DNA of 64,000 bases from Candidatus Pantoea formicae (GTDB taxonomy: Bacteria > Pseudomonadota > Gammaproteobacteria > Enterobacterales > Enterobacteriaceae): positions 186,001 through 250,000 of the forward strand of contig NZ_VWXD01000007.1 of NCBI RefSeq assembly GCF_011752625.1. Direction: 5' to 3'. Made by a program: the position numbers and the translations under genes. Positions within the stretch are counted from its first letter, which is position 1; each line of letters opens with the position of its first letter. The notes under the pieces were generated by a model that had not been told where the DNA came from, did not search any database, and saw only the letters and a list, made by a program, of their open reading frames with translations. Shown piece by piece: positions 10,301-18,584 of this stretch.

Positions 10301-10813
10301 CTGACGATAGGCGTTTTGCTGCTGGCCCGGTAAACGTGCAACCAGACGCCAATACTCCAGTTCGGTGTTCACATCGGGAAACACGCCATGGAATAGGGCA
10401 TCCCAGGCGTTTTTGGCTTCCGCTGTGCGCCCCGCTGTCGCCAGCAAGCGCGCTTGCTGCAACTGTTGTCGCCCTTCTGCGCTCATCAAACGCAAACCGG
10501 TTTCAGATTCACGAGTGGCAATATCGTTTGGTGCCACGCTTTTGAGTTCATTCAGCAGCTTTTGCGCTTTGGCCTGATCGCCCTGACGCAGAGCCATGCG
10601 GATTTGTGCCGCCAGCACCTGGGGATTGTCAGGATCGATTTTCTCCAGACGATAAAGCGACTGCTGCACCAAATCATATTTGTTGGTGGATTCACCGGTG
10701 CGAATCTGCATTAACAGCCAGGCGACCGGGGAAACCTGCGGGCCATCAGCTGCGACGCCGGGGCCCGCAAGGATGCTGGCAATCAGCAGCCCGAGCGGCA
10801 GTTTATTCATCAT
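7337..10813 (-). CDS. bcsC: Cellulose synthase outer-membrane export porin BcsC (operon 2)
   Basis: The protein has 1158 aa: a signal peptide of about 22 residues, TPR repeats to roughly residue 780, then a BcsC C-terminal beta-barrel. The final strand-like segment (Ile-Tyr-Met-Arg-Tyr-Ser) is followed by a tail of about 20 residues rich in Pro, Met and Gly, so the protein does not end on the barrel strand. It overlaps bcsB by 11 nt (10803-10813), with tandem ATG codons at 10813 and 10810. In E. coli, bcsZ lies between bcsB and bcsC; here that gene is absent and the two genes are fused end to end. The function is export of cellulose made by the adjacent BcsA/B. Confidence 0.96.
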   Translation of the reverse strand: MMNKLPLGLLIASILAGPGVAADGPQVSPVAWLLMQIRTGESTNKYDLVQQSLYRLEKIDPDNPQVLAAQIRMALRQGDQAKAQKLLNELKSVAPNDIATRESETGLRLMSAEGRQQLQQARLLATAGRTAEAKNAWDALFHGVFPDVNTELEYWRLVARLPGQQQNAYRQLQGLEQRYPGNIGVELQLARMAFDNNQPAEALTQLRQLANRDGGREAASELWLQQIHNQPVSDRSVASLKQYLQVFTSGDAQQRGEEELARQQKLLADPAYRERMRGLALVDAGGGANAIAALAAALKANPNDAELMGAMGQAQARANNRAQAISWLQKAIQAGQASTQIGKWQSLLQTNRYWLAINQGDDALKKGDVAGAERQYRSAQAIDNRDSWALIGLGDVALARKNDAQAEQYWQQALRIDGSNTTAIRRLAALYQQQSPARAMAFINALPAAQQRSLADTLRSLRSDSLRAEADALAQQGQWHQAVVKYRQAAQDNPNDIWLSYRLAGALRSSGEEAQGAQVMDAMVRQHPQEPAALYAWALWLSSGDQDDAALAALHRLPETRWDNNMHELADRLTQDKVFARATDLRANGNESAALALLQQQPASTRRDITLADWALERGDAKAALASYQRVLQQDATNNDAALGRIEALIALKRTDQARQALHALPSSVAQQNINSGRRVALAWQNSGDAARAQQIFNDLKTRAAKEPPSQSKALVYRDAARLETQQQQPEAAQQDYRLAMAASGISADAPQDNDSYTRLTRNDASDDWLKRGIRSDAADLYRQQDTTFTLEQDYSRNKGTGGISDFNAHTTMMQAETPLADGRSFVRVDHVLVSAGTFATSNGSHSEFFGSCNDDNSGGCSRDFKQRDEGTAIGVGWHNDRWSGDIGTTPLGFEVTNWVGGLSWKTDVKDLGVTFTASRRPISSSLLAYAGARDPAANGGKTWGGVVATGGSIGLSYDQGGANGVWADISAHQITGENVADNSRERLMAGYYYKLINEGNRRATVGLNSMLWHYQKDLSDYTFGQGGYYSPQQYFSLSVPVTYRQRTENWSFDLGGSVSWSQSQTDGQQRYPVNPGFTLASNPTSDSSSGNGFGYTLQAVVERRVTPHWSVGLAMDIQQAKDYTPSHGLIYMRYSMGGWNGDMDMPPQPLEPYADFK

Positions 10814-13103
10814 CTTCCAGCTCGGCCAGGCGGCGACGGCTGACCATCCGCATCAGGCGCCATGCCATCAACGCAAACAGTACCACCACGATAGCTGCAC
10901 AAATCGCCAGCCATACCGGATGCGTCGCCAGCAGGTTCCACAGACGTTCCCACCACGGCAGATGGCCCACGAAGTAGGTATCACCGACGCGTACGCTGGT
11001 GACGCCCGATTCACGCACAATGGTGGCAGAACCGAAGATCGCGGCCCGTTTGCCGCTGTCGAGCAGGGCATTGTTGAGCAGGTCCCAGCCACGTGGGCTG
11101 TCAGCCAGCAGCGCAACCACGCTCCGCTGATCATTAAAGGGCGACTGGAATCCCACAATGGCGCCCATTGGACCGCGCGAGCTGATCTCCGTCTGGCTTT
11201 CGACTTTGCGGTCACTGGCAGAAACCGGTACGTTTTGCGCCGTGATCGGACGCGATGGCATGTTAATCCAGCTGCGTGCCGCCTCGACTAACGCATTGAT
11301 CTTTTTGTCATCCTGCAGATCCTGCGGGATGCTGCCGATCATCAACACGTCAGCATCGGTGGTTTTGGCTTTGTTCCAGTCATCACTCATTTGCACGCGC
11401 AGTGCCGGATAGCCGGTCTGTGCGCCGATGGCACCCAGCGCATTCAGCATGGTGCCCACTTCGCCGTTGTCGGGCTTCGGCTGCACTAACACCAGTGTCT
11501 GCGCCAGATCGGCATAGCGGCTGTAAGGGAAGCCGGCATTGGCATAAGCGTTCAGCGACGGCATCTCGATGTAATGGCGATAGCCGGAGAAATCGATGCT
11601 GGAGTTATCGTCGATGACCACATGATGGCCGACAGCGGTAACGGTCTCACAGCGACCATCGGCCGTGCCGCCAATAAAGGTGTTGGCGTAGTCAAAATTG
11701 AAGCGTAACTGGTTCACCACACCGAGACGCAGTGCAGGAATCGTTAACTGACGACTACTGTCCTGTAAGCCTTGCAGCAAGGGGATATGCATAATCTGCT
11801 GTCCGGCGGTATCTTTCGGCGTCAGCGGATAATCCTGCATGAACTGATTATTCAGATGCACCGCCAGGCGCGAACCGTCCTGCTGTATCGGTGAGGTGTA
11901 GCGGTAGATCAGATCCATATCGATGCCGCGCGCGCGCACCAGGAACAGGTCAGGCGGCAGGTTAAGAGTCAGGCTGATGGGGTTAGGTTGTAGGCCATCA
12001 GCTTGTAGCTGGTTCTGATACTGCGTCAATTCAGCAAAGGTGGTGCGGCGGTCGGTACGCACCCAGTTTGGGGCATCATAGGCCTGGCGGGGTTCCAGCA
12101 ATTTCACGCTGTCGATGGTTGAGGTGTCACCACGCAACAGCAGTTCGCCCTGCGCGATACCTTCTACCGCCGTCAGCAGGTCGTTATCGTCGCGACCTAA
12201 AACCAGCAGCATTTTTTCATACGGGTTATCAGGCTGGCTCACCATCACCACCGTCGGTTTCTCCACCGGTGGCAGGTCTTTCAGGAAGTCAGGGCGATTA
12301 TCGTTGGTGGCGAACACCACCGCATGTTGCTCTTTAGGAAGCTGGTTATAGAGCACCGGGAACGACTGACCACGCCACTGCGCTTTGCTGCCGAACCAGG
12401 ACGCGAGCATACCTGCGGCACGCTGCTGCACCAGGTTTGGCGCGGTACTGAAGACCATGGGCAATTGCAGCGGACGGCTGTCACGCGCATCGAAGAAGGG
12501 TTCAGGGAAATGTGAAAGGTCATTCTTCAGCGGCAGTTTTTGCAGCGTCAGATCGAGTTTGCTCTCTTTACCGATATCCATCCAGATGGTGCTGTTGGCG
12601 GGGTTTTCACACACGTTAGCATAGTGCCCAACCAGCTCCAGGCGCACGCGGTTGAAGTCACCAATGAAGCGCGGATCGATAGCCAGCTGGGTTTGATTCT
12701 CTTTGCCGAGTTGGTCCGCCGTGACCGTGACCAGCCCAACCAGTTCGTCGTTGAGATAGACCTTGAGCTGCGACAGCATGGGGATCAACGCCGGTGAGGG
12801 GCGGTAGTTGAGCGTTAACAATGCGCGCGTGACCACTTCATCACTGCGCACCCCAAACTCAATCTGGCTGGTGGGTTCCGTCCCGCGCAGCGTCATACTG
12901 CCCGGCGGTGGCGCGACCTGGTTGAACAGCAACTGGCTGTCACGCAGCGGCGCATTGGCATCAAACGGTTGACTGACCACCGGCAACGGCGTCTGTGCGG
13001 CGGCGCGAGGTGCTTCGGGCGCAGTGGGCTGCGGTGCAGCAGCCTGCGCCAGCGTTGCAGTACCCAATAGCAGGGCGGTGAACCAGCTCAGTTTTCTCGT
13101 CAT
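10803..13103 (-). CDS. bcsB: Cellulose synthase periplasmic subunit BcsB (operon 2)
   Basis: The protein has 766 aa. A signal peptide of about 22 residues (Ala-Gln-Ala-Ala-Ala-Pro) is followed by a Pro/Ala-rich linker, the paired carbohydrate-binding and flavodoxin-like modules of BcsB, and a C-terminal membrane helix starting near the His-Pro-Val-Trp-Leu segment. A basic-acidic tail ends in Asp-Asp-Glu. BcsB forms the periplasmic half of the BcsA-B synthase. It follows bcsA after a 15-bp gap and overlaps bcsC by 11 nt. It matches the E. coli BcsB type more closely than the operon 1 copy does. Confidence 0.96.
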   Translation of the reverse strand: MTRKLSWFTALLLGTATLAQAAAPQPTAPEAPRAAAQTPLPVVSQPFDANAPLRDSQLLFNQVAPPPGSMTLRGTEPTSQIEFGVRSDEVVTRALLTLNYRPSPALIPMLSQLKVYLNDELVGLVTVTADQLGKENQTQLAIDPRFIGDFNRVRLELVGHYANVCENPANSTIWMDIGKESKLDLTLQKLPLKNDLSHFPEPFFDARDSRPLQLPMVFSTAPNLVQQRAAGMLASWFGSKAQWRGQSFPVLYNQLPKEQHAVVFATNDNRPDFLKDLPPVEKPTVVMVSQPDNPYEKMLLVLGRDDNDLLTAVEGIAQGELLLRGDTSTIDSVKLLEPRQAYDAPNWVRTDRRTTFAELTQYQNQLQADGLQPNPISLTLNLPPDLFLVRARGIDMDLIYRYTSPIQQDGSRLAVHLNNQFMQDYPLTPKDTAGQQIMHIPLLQGLQDSSRQLTIPALRLGVVNQLRFNFDYANTFIGGTADGRCETVTAVGHHVVIDDNSSIDFSGYRHYIEMPSLNAYANAGFPYSRYADLAQTLVLVQPKPDNGEVGTMLNALGAIGAQTGYPALRVQMSDDWNKAKTTDADVLMIGSIPQDLQDDKKINALVEAARSWINMPSRPITAQNVPVSASDRKVESQTEISSRGPMGAIVGFQSPFNDQRSVVALLADSPRGWDLLNNALLDSGKRAAIFGSATIVRESGVTSVRVGDTYFVGHLPWWERLWNLLATHPVWLAICAAIVVVLFALMAWRLMRMVSRRRLAELEDDE

Positions 13104-13118
13104 GGTTATATCATCAAC

Positions 13119-15734
13119 TTAGGTGAAATCGGTTTTGATTGCCGCAGGTGCGCGGCTAGTGCCCTGTGGCAGCAGTGAAGCCAGCCAGCTCACCAGCATC
13201 GTCAGGGTGCGGAAAATACGGCGTAGCGGGGCAGGGCCATACTCTGCCAGGCGCAGATAGCCTTTGAATCCCAGTACCATGATGTCGGCCAGGCTCTGTA
13301 CCGGTTTGTCTTCCGGGAAGCCGTCCTGCCAGAGCGCCCAGGTATCGGCACGGGCGAAGGTGCACTGGATAAATTCGATATGCTGGCGCGTGGAAAGCTG
13401 ATGCAGACGAATCCCCGCGCGGCGACCAAACACACGCTGTACCTGGCAAGGGAAACTGAACTCTTGTTGGCCTCGGCGCAGTAACAGCCAGACGGGTTCA
13501 TCTTCCTTTAACGCATCGGCTTCGCGAAGTTCAACGCCAACTCCGCCGTCGGAGTAGTCACGTAACGTGCAGGGCACCATGTGACCATCCTGACGTGCGA
13601 TGGCGGCCGGCATGGCGATCTCCACACGGTGTGCTTCTCGAATCTGGCGTGCCTCTACGGAGACCGCCACGGCGCCACCCAGAATAATCATGTTGTAAGC
13701 CACCCACACCAGGCTCACCCAAATGGTGAGCATCTCATTGGCGGGGCCGTACGCCATGCGCCAGAAGGCCATAACAATGCCAGCAATGTTCAGCAGCACC
13801 AGCATCATATAGGGTTTGGTGATCACCCAATCGAGATGACGCTCTTCAACCAAACCGCCTTTTGCGGTGACGTTGAATTTCCCTTTATGCGGGTTGAACA
13901 GCGCGACGGTGGTAGGACGAGCGATATACCACGCCAGTACGGTTTCATAGACTTCACTCCAGAACGAGTGACGCCAGCGCCCCTGAATCCGTGAGTTGGT
14001 CAGGCTGGTGTGCACCATATGCGGTAAGACGTAAATCGCAATCGCCAGCGCGGGCGCATAGATGATGTAGGCGTGGCACAGCAGAAACGCCAACGGAGCC
14101 AGCAGGAAGATCAGACGAGGAATCCCGGCCAGGAAGTGCAGCATGGCATTGGCGTAGCACAGTCGCTGAACCAGTTTTAAGCCTTTGCCAAACAGCGGGT
14201 TATCCAGACGGAAAATTTGCACCATACCGCGCGCCCAGCGAATACGCTGACCGATGTGCGCCGACAGGCTCTCGGTAGCCAGTCCCGCGGCTTGTGGGAT
14301 ACGAATATAGGCAGAGGTGTAACCCTGGCGGTGCAGGCGCAGCGAGGTATGCGCATCTTCGGTGACGGTTTCCACGGCGATGCCGCCAATCTCATCCAGC
14401 GCGGTACGGCGCAGCACGGCACACGAGCCGCAGAAAAACGCCGCATCCCAGGTGTCGTTCCCATCCTGCACCAGACCGTAGAACAGCGAGCCCTCGTTAG
14501 GCGTTTGACGGAAGCGGCCAAGGTTGCGCTCGAACGGATCGGGCGAAAAGAAGTGGTGAGGGGTTTGCAGCATGGCTAAGCGGTGATCTTTCAGGAACCA
14601 GCCCATGGTCAGCTGCAGGAAAGATCGCGTGGGCACGTGGTCGCAGTCGAAAATCGCCACGTAGTCACTGCGACAGGCCACTTTCAGCGCATGGTTGATG
14701 TTGCCCGCCTTGGCATGCTCATGGGTCGGGCGCACCACATAATTAACGCCCACGCTAGCGGCAAACTCGCGGAACTCCTCACGCGATCCGTCATCAAGGA
14801 TATAAATGTTGAGCTTATCCTGTGGCCAGTCGATGCCCATCGCTGCGTAAATGGTGGGTTTCACCACACTGAGCGGCTCATTATAGGTGGGCACCAGAAT
14901 ATCGACGCTCGGCCAGGAGGTCATCTCCGGCGGCATGGAGACCGGTTGGCGGTTAAGTGGCCACAGCGTCTGGAAATACCCTAAAACCAGAACCGTCCAC
15001 GAATAGGTCTCGGCACCGATCAGCAGCAGGCCAAACGTCAGGCTGAGTGGATCGTCCCAGTTCAGCGTTTCGGTATAGCGCCACCACAAATAGCGGCAGG
15101 AGATGGTGAGGGACAAGACGATCAGCATGATGGTCGAGAGGCGCCCCGGCACGCGGCGTACCATCATGGCCAGGCCCCACAATAGCAATACAAAAACAAA
15201 CTGGGTGGTAATACCAAACGGCTGCGAAATGCAGAGCAGCGCAAGCAAACTGGCAACAATCGCGGCGGCAATAAACATCAACTGACGGACGGGTGCGGGC
15301 AATTTTTGCAACCCTTGCTCGGCGCGCAGATGCAGGCCCGTTTTTGCCAGTTGTTCAGGCACGCGACCCAGCCACTGATAGAGTTGCTGACGCCAGCGAA
15401 ATAGCGAGCTGAACGCATTGAGGCGCTTACGTTCGCTGCGCGCACTGTTGTCGAGCGGGAGCACCAGCAGTAGCCACAGGCTTTGCAGCGCGTATCGCAG
15501 CACATCTAATGGGCGCGGTCGCAGCGGTGAAATCTGCGGATAGTAGCGTTGGCGCTGCTGTAGGATACGTTGCCAACCGGGGGTTTCCAGCCGCAGCAGC
15601 GACCAAGCGAGAATACACCACAGCAGATGCAGGGTGACGGTGAAAAATCCCGCGCCGTGTAGGCGTGCCGAACGGGCTCGGCGTTGCAACGCCTGCCACG
15701 CTTGGGGTACGAACAGCCAGCGCAACGGATTCAC
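13119..15734 (-). CDS. bcsA: Cellulose synthase catalytic subunit BcsA (UDP-forming, c-di-GMP activated)
   Basis: At 871 aa it is almost the length of E. coli BcsA (872). N-terminal membrane helices are followed by a GT2 domain with Asp-Asp-Gly near residue 314, a Phe-Asp-Cys-Asp substrate/metal motif, Thr-Glu-Asp at 458-460 and Gln-Arg-Ile-Arg-Trp at 496-500. More membrane helices follow. A PilZ domain then carries the c-di-GMP motif Arg-Glu-Ala-His-Arg (699-703) and the Asp-Tyr-Ser-Asp-Gly-Gly motif. All catalytic and c-di-GMP-binding signatures are intact. The start is a GTG overlapping the bcsQ stop by 4 nt. Confidence 0.98.
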   Translation of the reverse strand: MNPLRWLFVPQAWQALQRRARSARLHGAGFFTVTLHLLWCILAWSLLRLETPGWQRILQQRQRYYPQISPLRPRPLDVLRYALQSLWLLLVLPLDNSARSERKRLNAFSSLFRWRQQLYQWLGRVPEQLAKTGLHLRAEQGLQKLPAPVRQLMFIAAAIVASLLALLCISQPFGITTQFVFVLLLWGLAMMVRRVPGRLSTIMLIVLSLTISCRYLWWRYTETLNWDDPLSLTFGLLLIGAETYSWTVLVLGYFQTLWPLNRQPVSMPPEMTSWPSVDILVPTYNEPLSVVKPTIYAAMGIDWPQDKLNIYILDDGSREEFREFAASVGVNYVVRPTHEHAKAGNINHALKVACRSDYVAIFDCDHVPTRSFLQLTMGWFLKDHRLAMLQTPHHFFSPDPFERNLGRFRQTPNEGSLFYGLVQDGNDTWDAAFFCGSCAVLRRTALDEIGGIAVETVTEDAHTSLRLHRQGYTSAYIRIPQAAGLATESLSAHIGQRIRWARGMVQIFRLDNPLFGKGLKLVQRLCYANAMLHFLAGIPRLIFLLAPLAFLLCHAYIIYAPALAIAIYVLPHMVHTSLTNSRIQGRWRHSFWSEVYETVLAWYIARPTTVALFNPHKGKFNVTAKGGLVEERHLDWVITKPYMMLVLLNIAGIVMAFWRMAYGPANEMLTIWVSLVWVAYNMIILGGAVAVSVEARQIREAHRVEIAMPAAIARQDGHMVPCTLRDYSDGGVGVELREADALKEDEPVWLLLRRGQQEFSFPCQVQRVFGRRAGIRLHQLSTRQHIEFIQCTFARADTWALWQDGFPEDKPVQSLADIMVLGFKGYLRLAEYGPAPLRRIFRTLTMLVSWLASLLPQGTSRAPAAIKTDFT

Positions 15735-16462
15735 GCGGCACCGCCAGCAACATTAAGCAGTAACCAGTTCGCCAGCGTATTCACCTCTTCACTGGCCAGC
15801 GCGTGGGGGCGGTATTCGCCCACCGGCTGTTTCATCATCAGTGCTTCGGCCAGCGCCTCATCACGGTGAATGACCTGCGGGATGAGATTTTTCAGCGTAC
15901 GTAGCCATAGCTGATGCAAATCCTGTTGTAACTGGCTGTTGGCATTGAACTGATTGATCAGAAACAGGGTTTGCGGCAAGAAGCGCGGGTGATGCAGCCG
16001 CAGCTGACAGTTTGCATCCAGCGACAATACCTGCAGCAGACGATCGGCAGCCATCGCGAAGGATCGTTGCCAAGGTAATAGATCCGCAGGAAGGTCGAAG
16101 ATTAGCCAGCGATACTGTGATTTCAGCGCCGGTAGCGCATTGAGCAGCGGCGCCGCAAATTGTTCGTCAACGGACTGCAGACTTAAGGTTTGCTGAAGGC
16201 TCAGCGTGCCAAAGGGTAGGAAATCGAGCCCGGATTGATAGCGCTGCGCGCACTGCGACCACGGCTGCTGTTCCAGCAGTGCCGAGACCCAGCCTTGTGA
16301 GTGGCTCAGCGGAAGGTTGAAGTGAGCAGCGAGTTGATTTGACGAAGAAAAATCGATAACCAGTACCGATTCCTGCAACCTGTTGAGTGCCCAGCCGAGT
16401 GCCGCACTGAGCGATGTCGCGCCACAACCGCCGCGCAAACCTTGTAGGGCGATGACCGGCAT
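15731..16462 (-). CDS. bcsQ: Cellulose biosynthesis protein BcsQ (MinD/ParA-like ATPase)
   Basis: This 243-aa SIMIBI-class protein sits at the inner face of the synthase complex with BcsR and is needed for cellulose secretion in E. coli. The P-loop reads Arg-Gly-Gly-Cys-Gly-Ala-Thr-Ser, so the usual lysine of the deviant Walker A (Lys-Gly-Gly-x-Gly-Lys-Thr) is missing at both positions, as I recall it is in E. coli BcsQ (Arg-Gly-Gly-Val-Gly-Thr-Thr-Thr). It overlaps bcsR by one base and bcsA by four, so the three genes are translationally coupled. Confidence 0.93.
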   Translation of the reverse strand: MPVIALQGLRGGCGATSLSAALGWALNRLQESVLVIDFSSSNQLAAHFNLPLSHSQGWVSALLEQQPWSQCAQRYQSGLDFLPFGTLSLQQTLSLQSVDEQFAAPLLNALPALKSQYRWLIFDLPADLLPWQRSFAMAADRLLQVLSLDANCQLRLHHPRFLPQTLFLINQFNANSQLQQDLHQLWLRTLKNLIPQVIHRDEALAEALMMKQPVGEYRPHALASEEVNTLANWLLLNVAGGAA

Positions 16463-16656
16463 TAGCGTTCCTGCTCCTGTGCAGCGGTTAATTCACGCAG
16501 CAGCGGCCAGCGCGTCAGTAGGCTATTCAGCCGCTCTTCGCGAGCAATATCAATGTAATGAAAGGCCTTTAGAGAAAAGGCTTCGCTCAAAGCATTAATG
16601 TCATCCTGATCTTCACTGGTGGAAGCGATCAGCGCAAAGGCATTTTCAGTTTTCAT
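16462..16656 (-). CDS. bcsR: Cellulose biosynthesis regulator BcsR
   Basis: This is a 64-aa protein. The central and C-terminal parts (Ala-Phe-Ser-Leu then Arg-Trp-Pro-Leu-Leu-Arg-Glu) match the conserved core of E. coli BcsR (62 aa). BcsR binds BcsQ and stabilises it at the synthase. It is the first gene of the reverse operon bcsRQABC. Its ATG is 192 bp from the divergent bcsE start, so the shared AT-rich spacer (16657-16848) should hold both promoters. Confidence 0.92.
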   Translation of the reverse strand: MKTENAFALIASTSEDQDDINALSEAFSLKAFHYIDIAREERLNSLLTRWPLLRELTAAQEQER

Positions 16657-16848
16657 TACTTTCTTGCCATCAATAACAGCAACGGGGGAATGTGATTTTA
16701 TTTTTTGTAAAGTCTAAACCTGAAGAAAAGCCAACACCATGTCAAAATCAGTATGATTTGAGATAGCGCAGGTTTTATTTATTTCAACAGTTTCAATTGT
16801 CGCCGTCTATATTAAACTAGCCTGGATTGTTCTGATCGCGAAACAAAT

Positions 16849-18396
16849 ATGAAAAATCTCTATGCGCTTGGTCTACAACAGGTTCAGCAGGAATTAACGA
16901 CACTGCAAAATCCAGGTTTTTATTGGATCACCAGTCAACGTCAGGAAGATGCACGATTGCTGCTGCGTCAGGTGGTTAGCCATCAGCAGGCCGCTACACT
17001 GGTCAGCGCTGATGAGAAGCCGCAGTCGCTGCTCACCCCCGATCCTGTCTCCGGCCCGGTGCGGATTCCACTGTTCTCTTTACCTGCGAACAAAGCCAGT
17101 TTACAGCGTCTGGAGAGTGATTTTGCCCGCATACTGAATAGCCGTAGTGGCTTAGTGCTGTTTTACAGTCATGCCGCGTTGTGGAGTAAATTATCCGAGG
17201 ATGAACTCACGGATTGGGTTAAACGAATGCGGCGTTTGTTAATCAAAAAGCAGGCCACATTGCTGTTGATCACGTCAGGAGCATCCATTCTTCACTTACG
17301 TAATCATCTACAACGTTATTTTCGTCAACTTGATGGTGTTGCACATTTAGATTTTCAGCAGGACAGTTGGCAATATCGAATTAACTGGTGGTACTCCGCC
17401 GACAAATTACTGGCCGATCGCGCTATCCGATTTCGATGCGAAGATAATCAATTCATTGCGGCCAATGAGGCAGAACAAAATATTCCTCTTAGCCTGAATG
17501 ATGAAAATCAGTTTCTTGCGCAAGAAGCCGTGCTCGAAGGTGCGCCACCGCTCTCCAGCCAGTGGCAACTGTTCAGCGACAATGAAGGCGTATTTTCCCG
17601 CGCTCAACAGGCGAATGCGGCAACGGTCATCTTTAATCTGGCCCATAACCAAGACATCAATACACTGGCCAAGATGGTCCACAGTTTGCGTCGTTCACGA
17701 GGGAATGCGCTAAAGATTGTGGTACGCGAAATCAGTACCAGTCTTAGGTATAGCGATGAGCGCCTGCTGCTGGCGTGTGGGGTGACGGCCATTGTACCCA
17801 CAGCGGCAAGTTTGTCCCGCTTTCTCACCACACTGGAAGGGATTCAGGGGCAGCAATTTACTCGCCACGTGCCGGCCAACCTTGCGGGATTAATGCAGGC
17901 GTTACAGCCACTGCAGCAGAAAGGGCTCCTGCCGCTGGAGAATTTCTGTGCGGCAGTGCAGCAGTTGATGAGTAATACGTTGCTACCGGAAAATGATAAA
18001 GGCTTGATGGTGGCGCTGCGCCCTGTGCCGCAATTAAAGCCCGAACAAGTTTTAACGCTCTGTAAGCCACGCCGTTTCGGCGATCTGGTGACGTTGGTCA
18101 ATGAGCGCATCTATTTATTTCTCTCGTCCTGTCGTTTCAACGATCTGGATATTGCACTGAAGTCGATTTTTTCGCTGCCGCACGATGAGTTGTTCAGCAA
18201 CCGGGTAGTGTGGTTTGAGGACAATCAGATCCTGTCGGAAGTGCATAAAATCCGCCAGCTGACGCCAGTGGCACAACGTGAAGCGCCGATGGTGACGATG
18301 CAGGTAGCACAAACCCATCAGACACCTGACGAGACCCAGCGCCGCGCACAAACCCCACAGCCGATTACCCTCAACCTGGATGGAGATCGCCACTGA
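16849..18396 (+). CDS. bcsE: c-di-GMP-binding cellulose regulator BcsE
   Basis: The protein has 515 aa (E. coli BcsE 523). BcsE is a cytosolic three-module protein whose GIL domain binds c-di-GMP through an Arg-x-Gly-Asp motif. Here Arg-Phe-Gly-Asp lies at residues 409-412, in the position expected for the E. coli motif near 415. BcsE boosts cellulose output and recruits BcsF and BcsR/Q. It is the first gene of bcsEFG, divergent from bcsRQABC. The stop overlaps bcsF by one base. Confidence 0.95.
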   Translation: MKNLYALGLQQVQQELTTLQNPGFYWITSQRQEDARLLLRQVVSHQQAATLVSADEKPQSLLTPDPVSGPVRIPLFSLPANKASLQRLESDFARILNSRSGLVLFYSHAALWSKLSEDELTDWVKRMRRLLIKKQATLLLITSGASILHLRNHLQRYFRQLDGVAHLDFQQDSWQYRINWWYSADKLLADRAIRFRCEDNQFIAANEAEQNIPLSLNDENQFLAQEAVLEGAPPLSSQWQLFSDNEGVFSRAQQANAATVIFNLAHNQDINTLAKMVHSLRRSRGNALKIVVREISTSLRYSDERLLLACGVTAIVPTAASLSRFLTTLEGIQGQQFTRHVPANLAGLMQALQPLQQKGLLPLENFCAAVQQLMSNTLLPENDKGLMVALRPVPQLKPEQVLTLCKPRRFGDLVTLVNERIYLFLSSCRFNDLDIALKSIFSLPHDELFSNRVVWFEDNQILSEVHKIRQLTPVAQREAPMVTMQVAQTHQTPDETQRRAQTPQPITLNLDGDRH

Positions 18397-18584
18397 TGAC
18401 ACTGATGGATTGGGTGCAGGTGGCGATCCTGCTGTTATTGATTTTACTGTTCCTGAAATCCTTGTTCGTGCGCTGGTTACCGCGCAGCAGCACCAGTTTG
18501 CTGATGCGTCTGTTGCCGCTGCGTGCGCTGAAATCGGAAGGGCAGTGGCAACGCAAACCCGCTAAAACGGATACGAAACCGTAA
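18396..18584 (+). CDS. bcsF: BcsF small membrane protein
   Basis: This is a 62-aa protein with a single strongly hydrophobic N-terminal helix (about residues 6-26, mostly Leu/Ile) and a basic cytoplasmic tail. In E. coli BcsF anchors BcsE to the membrane and works with BcsG in phosphoethanolamine modification. One-base overlaps with bcsE on one side and bcsG on the other fix its frame and start. Confidence 0.93.
   Translation: MTLMDWVQVAILLLLILLFLKSLFVRWLPRSSTSLLMRLLPLRALKSEGQWQRKPAKTDTKP

Noticed and set aside
15731..16462. BcsQ P-loop without lysine taken as a broken gene
   Set aside because: E. coli BcsQ has the same kind of departure, the frame is full length, and the operon coupling is intact.
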